A DNA stretch of 64,000 nt from assembly GCF_014805625.2 (NCBI RefSeq), contig NW_023998422.1, positions 6,179,635 through 6,243,634 of the forward strand. The letters are read 5' to 3'. Below, piece after piece: positions 36,200 to 47,400 of the stretch (positions are counted from its first letter, which is position 1; the number at the start of each line of letters is the position of its first letter). Below the pieces are notes generated by a model. It did no database searches and was not told the origin of the DNA. It saw only the letters and a list, made by a program, of their open reading frames with translations. Made by a program: the position numbers and the translations under genes. The stretch is from Glossina fuscipes (Eukaryota > Arthropoda > Insecta > Diptera > Glossinidae).

Positions 36200-38850
36200 A
36201 ATCTAAAATCATCTGGTTGTTCTTTCGTACGATGCATTACGTCAAGTTATAAACTCTGATACTATTTCCCCAGCGAGATGCTCGCCCGATACTTGCCCGA
36301 AAGTACTTGAAATTGCATTAATTTTTAAATTCAAAAGCTGACAAAGATATTCGTTATGTTTGTATGCATAAAAAAAAAAAAAAAAAAAAATTAAGAAAAT
36401 CCTTATGAATAGTATTCATAATAATAATCATATACTTTTATTGTACAACTCTTTTTTTTGCGCGCGATCATTAAAACACTTAACTGCTCCGAAAACTTGT
36501 TCACTTTTTTATGACACTTAATGTTATTACGGCAATTATTTCGCACATTGTAATCGTAACCTAAAAGCGAGCAACGCGCAATGTGCGTATTCTTCAATAT
36601 GACGGCTAAGCCATGGCTTTATTGGTGGGGCGTTGCAAAGGGTCGACTGCATGGTGGCGTCTTATTGTTTATAGTTAATAAATTTTTAAGGTTTCTTTTT
36701 TTGCAGATTATTTCCCTTTTAACAGAGTGATAACATTACACTTTTTTGAATATTTCGTATCCATGCTTCAATTATGTAATCTACGTCAGCCTTTTTGAAA
36801 AGGTTTTCGCCTAATTAATATGCTTGTCTTTGCTCTGCCAAAGCAAGGAAACAAAAAACGGAAACGAAGAAAAAATTAAACTCAGTTTAATTAAAAAATG
36901 AAAAAATCTTACATTTTTCACGATTTTCATTTCCTTTGCCTTTGAATAAAAAGTGCTATTAAGCACACATGAGTTTCAATTGACTTTAATTGTAACGGAA
37001 AGAAGAAAAGGAATAATAAGTCGACCGATTCAAGTCTTGCGTATACACCATATGCTAAAGCTATGTATATAGAATTTTAAAAAACAAATCGCAAAAAATT
37101 TGTTCTGTAGTTGTGGCCATGAACATGTCAACGTAGATATTTTAACTCTCTTTTCGTCCAAGCCATGCATTTTTTTTTTATGATGTAATATTTTACTTTT
37201 ATGTGAAATCGTCGTGATCTTCTTTTGAACATTTTTTCTATTTATTTCCCCCCCTCTTTACACCTAATTTTCTGACGATCATTTCCTTTTTCTCTTTCTT
37301 CCTCTCTCTCACTCTCTCTCTCTCTATTTTTCTCTTTCCCTTGGGTAAGGATCTCGCTCTCTATTTCTCCTAATCTACTGGTTTCTACCTATACGTCTAT
37401 CCGTGGTTGTTAATCTCTCTCCTCGTTTTTTCCTCCACCACATCGCTCTCTATCGCTTTTGCTCTCTCTTTACGAATACGAAATACTGTTCTATTATCTT
37501 TCTGCGATTTGGTACTAAACGGATATATATGTTAGCATGTGTTGCCCGTAGGTGATCGATCGTAACATATCAGTTTTGCAACAAAAGTCCCATTATATGT
37601 GGACATGTCTTAACATCCCTCAAGGTCCATCTGCTGGTGTCCTTGAGGGTTTTGGAATTATTTTGATTTAAATCTTTGCAGCCTTCGCAGTATCGAACAT
37701 CTTGCAACCATTGCTCGGTAAAGTTTAGTTTGCTGAGCTATACCAATGCAGAAAGATGTCAATGAGGAACTGAATAATTAAGCCGTAATTTATCAGTTAG
37801 CTTCTCAGTACTGCGCAATATGTCTGTATATTGGAACGGTATTCATTTTTACGATGAGTCTCCACGCACGGAGTGTATATTTACACAAAAGTTTTCAACA
37901 ATAGTTTTTAGCCTAAAAAGTCTAGATAAGCGTGAACCATCTTTACTTTTTCTATCGTGTTTTATTCCAACTGACTATATTTAATCCAACTTTTTGCAAT
38001 AGATATTCACCCTATTGTCGGCATTCTCGTCATTCTTCTTCTTTTTCAGTTGATAGCAGTGTCTTCAATATGTAGTGTCTACCAGATAAATATACTTGAT
38101 ATAAAACACATTTTACATATTTAAATAAATGCTTCCTACTCCCCTTAAATAATGGTATAAAGCAAAAGTTTGCTTGGTCGGAAGCCCTTAACCCAAACTG
38201 CTTTTTAAATTAACTGAAAACGAAATGAAAAACCTTTAACCCAAAGCATAAAAATAGATCAAGCACAAGTAAAATATTAGTAAACATCATCACAATCTTT
38301 TAATTTTTTGACATAACTTTTAGTAAATACGTAATTACACAGACTATCTACCTCCTAAAGCACAAATAAAGCAATAAATTTATCATAAATTACATGTCGC
38401 ATGAGTGACATATTGAGCGAAAAATTAAAATTTCATTCTTATCTATCTAACATGCAAATTATTTATGCGTCTTATCGATGCTATTCTAATAAAAAGTTGC
38501 ATGCGATTGTTAAAAAATGTATCCTCTGCAATAATTGTTTAGCTGTAAAACTAAATACCTGATCCCATGAAAGAAGTTTTTCTTTTAAAGCGCCCTTGAC
38601 AAATTTATTCAAGAGATATTTTTATACATTACAAAGGGAATAGTAAAGTTAACATATCCGCTTAATCGTAGATTTCGTAATGAAGTTAAACGAAAGGAAA
38701 CTCCTATAATTTGTTAAGAACAACAGCTGTACTTTAATACTTGGAAAATGTACATTTTTTTGGCTATTTAACTAAGAGAACGCGAGCAGTACTTTGAGTT
38801 TCTCGTCGCTTATGTAAGAAGTAAAAAAAAATGTAACAATTAACTTCTTT
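36200..38850. other. Gene-free stretch with polypyrimidine tract
   Basis: No gene seen. A run of 21 A residues at 36370-36390, a long CT-rich tract at 37241-37470, and a small perfect hairpin at 37617-37649 (CCCTCAAGG and CCTTGAGGG, 15-base loop). Confidence 0.55.
37241..37470. repeat. Long polypyrimidine tract (CT-rich)
   Basis: Over about 230 bases the plus strand is mainly C and T, with a CCCCCCC run near 37247, a (TC)n array at 37304-37325 and several CTCTCT clusters. It is the longest strand-asymmetric tract in the window. Confidence 0.8.
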
Positions 38851-38854
38851 CTGG

Positions 38855-38919
38855 CGTGTGGTTAATAAAAGCAATTTTCTTTTGCTTTTGATCACACACG
38901 TTAAACGTGGTCGTTTAAC
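38855..38919. repeat. Two adjacent hairpins
   Basis: First hairpin: CGTGTGGTTAATAAAAGCAA at 38855-38874 pairs, with two or three mismatches and a one-base bulge, with TTGCTTTTGATCACACACG at 38882-38900, around a 7-base loop. Second hairpin: GTTAAACG at 38900-38907 pairs perfectly with CGTTTAAC at 38912-38919 around a 4-base loop, and shares its first base with the end of the first hairpin. The stems are shorter than those of usual fly microRNA precursors. Confidence 0.6.
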
Positions 38920-40580
38920 CAGCTCCACCCACCAGCTTCGTATTTGAATTTTACTTTGATATAATACGAGAAATAAGCTTTTTTACTTTGAAAGATAGGC
39001 GCACGAAATTCGACTTCTTTTTTCTTACGTCGTTGTTACGCAATAAAATTTTTTCAAGCAATTTCCTCTCTTCACAGACAAGCGTCGTAAGTCAAAGAAA
39101 TAAATTTTTGGAGAAAATGTAAATTTCTTTAAAGAAAAACGTTACGTTAGAGTACGTGCAAGCCTTTCATATACGTTATAAAACTTTCTTTATTCTATTT
39201 TACTTAAACTACACATACACACACTTACATACTTATGCCGCAGTAAATTACAATAATAAATGTTTATATTTACATGAGCAACAACAACTGGATTAACACA
39301 ATGCTACGTTCTCTTTCAAACTCCAACTACTTTTGAAGTTTCTTCATACCATCTTTCCTAGTAATAATTTAAACCGAAATCACGCATACAAAAAAAAAAA
39401 AATAACAAAAAAAAATAATAACAAAAACAAAAGGACAGAGAAACCGAAAAAATAAATAAAACACATCACAGGCACGTGATGTTGTATAAAAAAACTTTAG
39501 TTACACAATAGAACCCTTGCTGATATAGCGATCCTTGTTAGCAGCAACTGTTTTATAAATTTCTTCTTCATTCACACACACACACACACATACACGCATA
39601 CACGAACAATTGAAGTAAAACAAAAGCAATGGAAAAATTGTTGTTATTTTACTTATTTTTCATTTTTCCTCCGTAAAGGAAAACATTTTAACATTTTTAA
39701 GAAAGACAAACACTTTGTTGTTAGTTTCGAGAACGAGAAGACAGAAAAAAGGTCCTTAAAAAAATAAACAAGAAAGCCTCTCCACTTGACAAGTGGCAAT
39801 TTGATGTTGAAAGCTTTCGAGTGTTATATCTTTTTTTTCCCTCTTCTTTTAATTGTTCGCAAATATTGATAGGTTGTTGATTGTCTCGATAAGAAGGGAA
39901 AATTTTCATATTCCTTAGAAAAAAAGAGGCTGCTACTTTTCATACCCATGCCCATGTCACTTAAGGATGATGGTGTATTAAAATTTTCATTATGGTTGAA
40001 ACACCACAACAAGGAATCTTCACGTTCTGGAACTGTAAAATTTATATACATATACATTTTTCATCAGCCTGAAGACCTGAATCTTTTTACTCATGTTTAT
40101 TCGTCTACGTGTGCGTGTTTGTGCGTTTGTGCGGCTGTGTATGCGCGTATAAACCTGGCTGCTCGGCTGTGTGGCTTCGTGGCCGCGTGTCAGTGTGGCG
40201 GTGAATATTGTTGATACTCTCCTGATCGGAAAAACTAAGAGATCGACTTGATATTTGGGTGGAACGTTAGAAATTCTTGCAAACAGATGCTAAAATTTTC
40301 TACACTTACCTTATGGATTACACCACCATATCACGACCACACAAAGTTGCAAATTATCAAAATTTTCATTTTCTTCTTAATTTTTTTCGATGATTTGAAA
40401 TAAAGGAACTTCAGGAGCAGAATGCAACAACCTAAGCATTTTAAATTCTATATTGAAGATGGTAAACATAATAGATAATTGTAGGTGAATTTATTCAAGT
40501 CTCATCATTGCTTTCACAAGAAATAGTAAGTCAGTGATAGTGGGTATGCAAGATGCTACCCCAGTCGTATATAACTTTTT
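38920..40580. other. Gene-free stretch
   Basis: No gene seen. A-rich segments at 39388-39432, (CA)n at 39573-39590, and a GTGCGTGTTTGTGCG-type GT-rich patch at 40110-40200 that is less AT-rich than its flanks. Confidence 0.5.
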
Positions 40581-40589
40581 TGCTTCTCT

Positions 40590-40810
40590 ATACCTTACAA
40601 CACTTGTGGTAAAAGGGCGTATTAAGTTTGTGCGAATGTATGCAAGACCAAAAACACTTGAGATAGCGCCGTCCGTCTTGCTTTGAGATATTTTGATAAA
40701 ATTTGATACGCTAAGGTATTCACCCTCAAGGACGAACGCTCATGAAAATTGTTCGAATCGGGTCACTGGGTCGTTCATTGTCCATATAATGCCTAACTTT
40801 ACAAAGTCGT
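40590..40810 (+). mobile_element. DINE-1/INE-1-like repeat relic (copy k, plus orientation)
   Basis: The terminus reads CTATACCTTACAACACTTGT near 40598, then GGTAAAAGGGCGTATTAAGT and TTGTGCGAATGTATGCAAGA. The reverse complement of the end of copy c (44420-44483) gives the same order: TATACCCTACTCCGCTTGTG, GTACAGGCAGGGTATATTAA, CACTCGTATGTAACAGG. Downstream, GCGCCGTCCGTCTTG keeps a worn core, and CATGAAAATTGTTCGAATCGG follows at about 40742. The terminal part is the best preserved plus-strand copy in the window. Confidence 0.6.
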
Positions 40811-40819
40811 TATATAAAT

Positions 40820-42660
40820 AAGTATAGTATTTAATGATGGGCCCTGACGCGCTATAGTGTTTTTTGTTTCGTTTTACTTATCTTAATAACAAGGACGCTT
40901 GAAAGAAAAATTACATTATTTTTGTCTCTCAAACCCGCAAAGTGCTACAAGATTTGATGTTGTTTTATCAGCGAATAATGGGGATATACTAGCTTTGTCA
41001 CGCCCTCTATAAGTTTGCGAACATAAATTGGGAATCTTTCAATTATTATATCAGCCTGCGCTGACTTGGTCGTTTTCGTTTGTTGAGACGCTGGTCGTTG
41101 CCTATGTTTAGTGTTCCAATAACTTGTTGTTGCTTATGAAGTAATTTGCGAAAATGTTCATCGAGCTAAATTTAGAAAATAAACTTTATTTTTATTGTAA
41201 AATAATGGTACGAAATCATGTAAATAATACTTTGTACGAGATCTCTATTCGACTTACACGGTAGCACCAAAATTTCGTTGCTGTAAAACAACGTATGCCT
41301 TTTGGTGAACGAGTTGAAGTTTCTTCTTAAACTGCACGGAGACCACAACAAGTGATCGTTTAATCTCGTCATGAGATGTTTTTACATATTCTTTGTATGC
41401 AACGTTAACACCACGTGGCTCACTTTTTTTTGCTTTTTTTTTGGCCAGTCACTCAAGTGATGTCTTCTTCACGCTACGTACGTATAATCGAAGGATTATA
41501 AGTGTGGGGGGAGGAAACTCGGAAGAAGAGACCTCCCGTACGATAGCGAAGACCAATGAGGGCATGTTACTCCAAAGGCGGATGAATGAGCCGGGCAATC
41601 CTATTCAATCCTTTCTATTTCTTTAGAACACTTGTCCGCATACCTTTGCACATAAGGAAAACACAGCCCATTTCACGCCCGTTATCATAAGAGACGAAAG
41701 TTTTAGAAACACTTTCATCGCTCTTGAGCGTATGAACTGTTTGTTGTAAGCGGTCGAGGGTCTCCAGGGATAAATCTGAAAATCGTATGTTAATGTCAAT
41801 GTTAATGTCAATGTAGTGGAAATTGATATTATTTTACTTATGGCTTCGTAGTGCTACGTAAGGTACAAGCTAACGGGCCATAGAAAAAAGCTAATCGTCC
41901 ATGGCATGTATAAGTACCAATACAATCAATAAATATGTTAAAGGATCAATAATTTGTAGACGGACTAATATTTTCCTATGTCATCAAGTTCAAAGACTTA
42001 ACCAGTTTCTCTCTTCTTCTCTTTAGCCCTCTAGTAGCCTAGTGGTTGATTGGTATGAAAGCCGATGAAAATGTTTACTGGTACCTTGACAAACAATGCG
42101 ACATTTTCCGGTATTGTGTTCTTTTTTATGATTGTAAAGGTATGCCTTTGTCCTCGTTTTACGAGTTGTTTGACACTTACTTGAGGAAAATCTCTCAACA
42201 ATAATTTCAATCAATTATTTCTCTGCTTTTCCATTACTATCGTACTTGTTGTACTTGTTATAAAAGTAAATGAATTTGCAAATATCGTTTGGCATAGTAT
42301 TCGACAAATTTGAATAGAGTTGAGCACACACACCCTCACACAAAACGAGGAAGATAGATATATCTAGAATTGTTTTCCCATTTGTTTCTCAAGTCATTTG
42401 TCAAAATATTTCGAACATTTTATTTGTCAAGTTAATAAAAACAATGTCAAAGAACAAAAACAAATTGCGAAAACAAATTCTTAAACTCACTTACACACAC
42501 ACCTGTGGAAACATATGCATTTCAGGCCAGCAAATAAAAAGTAGAATAAAGTAAAAGAAAGTGCACGAGTACGAGTTTTTGCCTTTGTGTGCCTGTGTGC
42601 ATGATGCGTGAGTAAGACTATCCTTCTTCTTCGATAAACAATGCCCTAATAGTATAAAAC
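40820..42660. other. Gene-free stretch
   Basis: No gene seen. A doubled 12-base unit, GTTAATGTCAAT, lies at 41789-41812. At 41996-42026 the sequence CTTAAC, a pyrimidine tract and TTTAG form a good 3' splice site on the plus strand; the next bases, CCTCTAGTAGCCTAGTGG, also resemble the A box of a tRNA, but no B box follows. Confidence 0.5.
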
Positions 42661-42663
42661 TAT

Positions 42664-42666
<3 letters not shown>

Positions 42667-42706
<40 letters not shown>

Positions 42707-43024
42707 CTCGCTCCTATTTGTATAGTTAGATGAATGTTAAGAATGAAAATTTTATTAAATGCAATGAGTGAACCTATTCAGTGCATTAGGGCGAGTGTGC
42801 ATGTTTGTAATGTTTTGTTGTTGTTTCAATTCCTATATGAAAATATGTACATTGTTTTCTTTATTCCTTTTCTTCTTCTTCGTCTTCGTTTAGTTTATTT
42901 TTGTTGCCATTGCAATGGCATAAGAAAAACAAAAACAGATACAAAACTTCTTCATCTATTTCTTGTCATATTTAAATTTTATAATAAAATATGTTGTTTA
43001 AGTCATACTTGGCATAGTTTTGAA

Positions 43025-43066
<42 letters not shown>

Positions 43067-43213
43067 TTATTCTCCTTTTTTCTAGTTTTGTTTTGCTTTT
43101 CAACATGATGTTGATGCTGAGCCTGATGTTGATGACGATGGCTATAAGGAGCCAAATTTTTCCTTTCGCTACTGCATGTCAGTTGACATGTATATATGTA
43201 TGTACATTACTAC

Positions 43214-43253
<40 letters not shown>
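42667..43253. repeat. Cluster of three long (TA)n arrays
   Basis: Alternating TA arrays lie at 42667-42698, 43030-43058 and 43213-43253. Each has about 14-20 units. The spacing sequence is ordinary, with a few GATG units at 43105-43140. Confidence 0.9.
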
Positions 43254-43256
<3 letters not shown>

Positions 43257-43259
43257 AAA

Positions 43260-43780
43260 AAACTTCTGAAACTATTTTTGTCTCTTTTCTTTTCTCATTG
43301 TAACCATTACTTTCTCTTCTTTCTATGCGGGTTACTACGTGTGAGCGTATGCATGCGTGTGTGTGTGTGTGCATTTGTGCCATCTATGCCGACTGAATTA
43401 AGAATGCAAATGCATTGTTTGCTTAAGTTTAGTCAATCTACGAAATTTTGTACATTTCATTAATATTGTTTGCTTTGTTCGTTCCGTTTTTTCGCAAATT
43501 TTTTTTCACTTTTTTCGTTTTTTTTTGTATGAAAAGATAAATATAAAATAAATAAAGTTTATTCTTTCAAGTTTTACTTGTAAAGATGTGTTTCGCATAG
43601 GCCTTGAAAACTTGTGATCAACTTGTGTGTGCTATCATTCTACCTAAATCTCTTATTTTGAACCTTTTGCATACCTATGTCTTACATTAAATCCTATATC
43701 GATATAGAGTCGACTTTATATTATTTAAAATTACTAATTAAGGAGTTAGTTGTAAGCGCAAAAAAATCCAAAAGAAAAAC
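43260..43780. other. Gene-free stretch
   Basis: No gene seen. A short (GT)n lies at 43357-43371; the rest is AT-rich with T runs at 43497-43527. Confidence 0.5.
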
Positions 43781-43787
43781 AGGTAAG

Positions 43788-44483
43788 AATATTATAGTCG
43801 GGCAAGGCCTACCCCATTAAGTACCCTACAAAACAGTGTCTGACACAATTCTTATTTTTATTATAGCACAAAGGCACATTTTTCATATGCGTATTTGTAA
43901 CGCAACCTATTATTATTATTATTAATTTCGGCAGAGAAATAAATTCTAAGACTTAACTCTTAAAAGCACTAGTATCTAAGGCTATCGGCTTTTATTAAAT
44001 TCTTTACCGCAACCTAATGTAGTACAAGTATAAGCCTTTCATTTGACAGGATCCAAAAATAGGCGTAGATGGTCCAAATTTTGTAGAGTATATTTTGGTG
44101 TGAAATTACTATAACATTATGGATCAATTTCCATCGCCACATATTATATTATATTTTCTGCTCTACAATTTTCGTGAAAATCCTTATTAGCGTGGGATCC
44201 AGAAAATAGATCGAGATCGGCCAAATTTGTCACAGTTAATTTTCGTATTTAATTTTTTTTTTTAATTTAGTACCGAATTCCATAAAAATATCTCAAAAAT
44301 TGTGGCCTGTGGCTTGAACAAAATTTTAAATGGACGAACGGACAGACAGGCCTACATCGATTTAGGTTATGATTCTGAATCGCTCGGTATAATAAAAGAT
44401 TGGTTTATCTTAAAGCCTTCTGCCTGTTACATACGAGTGTTAATATACCCTGCCTGTACCACAAGCGGAGTAGGGTATACTTA
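43788..44483 (-). mobile_element. DINE-1/INE-1-like element, best preserved copy (copy c)
   Basis: From the right end (44483) inward on the minus strand: TATACCCTACTCCGCTTGTG, GTACAGGCAGGGTATATTAA, TATGTAACAGGCAGAAGGC, TTTTATTATACCGAGCGATT, then CCTGTCTGTCCGTTCGTCCA. The TATACCC terminus and the following CTGTCTGTCCG core fit the fly INE-1/DINE-1 layout. Inside, two related blocks, GGATCCAAAAATAGGCGTAG near 44051 and GGATCCAGAAAATAGATCGA near 44196, each followed by a GGYCCAAATTT-type motif, form an internal duplication about 145 bases apart. The left end may reach 43788, where TATTATAGTCGGGCAAGGCC and a TACCCTAC motif resemble the other terminus of such elements. Non-coding. Confidence 0.6.
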
Positions 44484-44489
44484 AAAGTA

Positions 44490-45030
44490 CGAACGGTTAA
44501 GTTGAATGTTCAACCTATTTATTCTCTATTCCCCAAAACTTTTCAAAGAAGAGAGATTACCTCAGTTTCAATATTAAAAATGCACGAATCTGTACGGGAA
44601 GGTCGTAAAAAGAAAAGGAAGAGAGAATTTTTTCTTTCCACTGATTAGGAAACCATTTAGTAGTTAACGTAATTTGATTGTTACTGAGAAAGCCTTTCCT
44701 GGCCTTTGCCAACATTTAAATGCAAACATTTTTACAAAAACACGACTAAGTAGCTGCATAACAACTTCTTTGGTGAATTATTTGCGTGAATTTTTAAGAA
44801 AAGCATTATCTTTGGGGTACGGAATATGTTAAAAAATGTTAATTATGTAAGCAAGTGTTTGCAGAATAATGTTCTAAGAGGTGGCTTTATTTTGCTTGCA
44901 AACGTTTTCCAAGCTAAGAAATATTCTTTACATTCCACGCAAATTTCATCCACTTATCCCTCCTAGTGAGTATAGGTCATAATTTTTAAAAATTTCGAGT
45001 ATGTCGGGCTCTGTCTTTAAGAAATAACGT
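44490..45030. other. Gene-free stretch
   Basis: Nothing recognised. The open frame ending at 44648 has no motif. Confidence 0.5.
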
Positions 45031-45039
45031 CAAAGGCTG

Positions 45040-45072
45040 GAAGTGTTTCTTTCTCCAGCTTACCAGGTAAGA
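45040..45072 (+). promoter_or_regulatory. Candidate recursive splice site (ratchet point)
   Basis: A pyrimidine-rich run (GTGTTTCTTTCTCCAGCTTA) leads to CCAG immediately followed by GTAAGA, with the AG|GT junction at 45066/45067. This fits the fly ratchet-point consensus, a 3' splice site joined to a 5' splice site with no exon between. An alternative reading uses the upstream CCAG at 45055-45058 and an 8-base microexon, CTTACCAG. Function is inferred; the motif itself is plain. Confidence 0.35.
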
Positions 45073-45079
45073 CTCTGCT

Positions 45080-45680
45080 AAATGGTTACGAAATAGACGC
45101 CATACGATACGAGAAAGGCAACAAGAGATAGAGAAGATGAAGGCAACGATAGACATTGGCTGTAAATTCAAATCACTTTCGCGCCTGCTTTAAGACTGTA
45201 GTGTGTTTGTATCATTGCATAAAACTTAACATAACTTTGCATTTGCGGTCGTATTCGTACTTGCTTCTCTCCTTTCTTTTAAACCATCTTTCAATATGCC
45301 AGGTACCCTTTAATTTGTACGTTGGTCTGCGGAAACACGACACAATTACATGACCATTAATTGGATGTGATGAGTTGCCATGAGCTGGATCAACCCAACG
45401 AACGCATCGCTAAAGAATATCAACAAAAAATTACTGATACAATTGGTCAAACCAATCTCTCATTCTCGCTTCACTTAATAGCATCGTAAGTTGACTTCTA
45501 AAACGGCCACAAAATCTGCTTAGAGTAGCTTCTCAATACTGAGCCGACACTTTCCTCCTTTTGATTACTACCTACCCGTTTGAAGTGATAACTTATTGTC
45601 CATCTGGGCAGTTATTTTCATGCCATCGATGTACCCAAAAAAATGGTTGCTTAGATAGTCCTAAAAGTAAAATTGTCTTT
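45080..45680. other. Gene-free stretch
   Basis: No gene seen. A short plus-strand frame at about 45362-45487 reads a fairly hydrophilic peptide (ELDQPNERIAKEYQQKITDT) without a recognised family; at 42 codons it is well within chance. Confidence 0.4.
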
Positions 45681-45699
45681 TCGGCACAGAACGAATGTT

Positions 45700-45940
45700 T
45701 TACGTATCACCGAAAGGTGAGGTGAGCGACATCGGTCGAAGAATACGACCACAGTACAACGTAAGCTGTGATCACCTTTGTTTCGAAAATGAGAAAACAA
45801 ATTTAGTTTTTCACTCGTAATTCTAAATCATTCCAAATACAAACATTCACCTTTATATTCCATTGATGGGCCTGCAGTATCTGGAGGAAAAACCGGTTTC
45901 GCTTACTCGAATAATAAAATTTCATTATTTTATGGAAATG
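45700..45940 (+). mobile_element. Dispersed repeat shared with 53060-53240
   Basis: Blocks shared with the second copy, in order: a CGACCACAGTACAACGTAAG motif against CGACAGCACTACAACATAGG, then CTTTTGTTT-like segments, CAAATACAA, TATATTCCATTGATGGGCCT against CATATTCTATGGATGGTCCT, TGCAG, and AATTTCATTAT. The CACTATAACATA-type block is typical of the interior of fly DINE-like elements, and the second copy sits directly downstream of a GTCTGTCTG core at 52945. No coding content. Confidence 0.5.
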
Positions 45941-45944
45941 TTGG

Positions 45945-47255
45945 CAACAGTCAGAGACTATGTAAAGTCTACACATTACTGATCAATATGAAGGGGTGAT
46001 GGATGCAAACGGTTCGATCGCGGTCGAATAAAATTTTCTTACTTTGTCGTTGCTGTCAACGCTTCTGTGAATAGGTATGGTATAGTTTTCGAACAGGTCA
46101 TGTAAAATTGAATCGATAGTATCGGGAAATTCATAAATACCTTTACGAACTATTTTTGGCAAAGTTGACGAGTAACAGGTGGATGCCAGGATAGATGGCG
46201 GAAATCGTCAACTAGAGATCGTCTACTATCTTTTGCAGGTTTATAGCGAATAGATTTTTAAGTAAAGACTCTCCATTCATCGGTTGACATCATTTTGCTT
46301 TTATAAAAGAAGCATACTCTCACTTGCATAGCTATATCCCGGCTTCTAGCCACGCTTGCGATGCGCGTTGAACGAAACGTTAGTAAGGGATGTACTTTTG
46401 CAACACAAGCACCTAACCTTAGGTGTTACCCATTGTAACATGTTATTTTGTCAAATATCTCTTTTACTTTAAAGAATACCTAGGATGTCAGCCTTTTATA
46501 TAAACCGAGGCCATGTTGGTACAAGGTCTAGATATAAAAATGGCGAGTTGTTATGAACAACAGCGTGAAACTTTCATTTCGTATTTTCTATTTTCGTCAA
46601 ATTTTCACGTATTGTTATGTAAAATGTCTTCTCTTTATTTTACATTAATATCCGAATGTCGCTGAGATTGAGTTCATACTGCTCAGTTGTAATCTCAAGG
46701 ATTCAATTCAAAGGATGCAATTCTTAGAAGATGTCTTCACAAAGAAATTATTCATAGAAACTTATATATGAGCAACGTTTCAATGCTTTTTGTGGACTTA
46801 TTTTTTCGAATATGATACAACTTTGTTTTCCTTCCGCTCTCTCTCTCTGCCGTTTTACTTATAAACCTCTTTACAAAGCGGGTCACCGATGCCAAATTTC
46901 ATTCGTTCATCTTTTATTTGTTTTTTTCTGTTATTGCTTTTTCCGATGAAATTTCCTGCAAATCGTTGTAAATCTTTTCATCAATGGCAATGGTTTGCTG
47001 CATAAGATTACTTTTCTTTATGACGTCGTTAGCTGAAGTATCATAAATCTGTATTTGCTGTCTGTATTTTAAAGAATTTCATTTTCAGGGAAACGGTGTA
47101 GATTTACTTTATAAAATGTGCGATGAGTTTCGGAACGGTGTGCTTGTAACGAACTTTAAATCGTTAGCCATAATTGTTGAATATTTCACCTATTTTTGGC
47201 ATAACTCTGGCTCGATCATTAACATTTCCGAATTTAATTTATTGCCAACAGTTAA
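45945..47255. other. Gene-free stretch, nothing recognised
   Basis: No gene seen. The minus strand is open for about 76 codons around 45990-46215 without a start codon or a recognised motif, which is within chance expectation. Confidence 0.5.
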
Positions 47256-47261
47256 GTAACC

Positions 47262-47400
47262 CTTCTCCACAGGGACGCTCGTGGAGTTGGATGTTCAGGC
47301 AGACAGATGGACACACATATACCTATGTATACAAAGTTCTTTTAGAGAATTTCTTATCTGCCCCGATGATGATTCGCATAAAGATTTGGTTTCATCGAAA
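47262..47400 (-). mobile_element. DINE-1/INE-1-like repeat relic (copy g, weak)
   Basis: CAGGCAGACAGATGGACACA at 47296-47315 resembles the core in minus orientation, followed by an AAAGATTTGGTTTCATCGAA segment in the place where other copies have the GGTGGGTCYATCT block. The terminus is not recognisable. Confidence 0.3.

Noticed and set aside
42027..42090. Possible tRNA gene
   Set aside because: An A-box-like sequence is present, but no B box, no cloverleaf pairing and no T terminator could be found.
45990..46215. Minus-strand stretch open for about 76 codons
   Set aside because: No start codon or family match; within chance expectation for the same reason.
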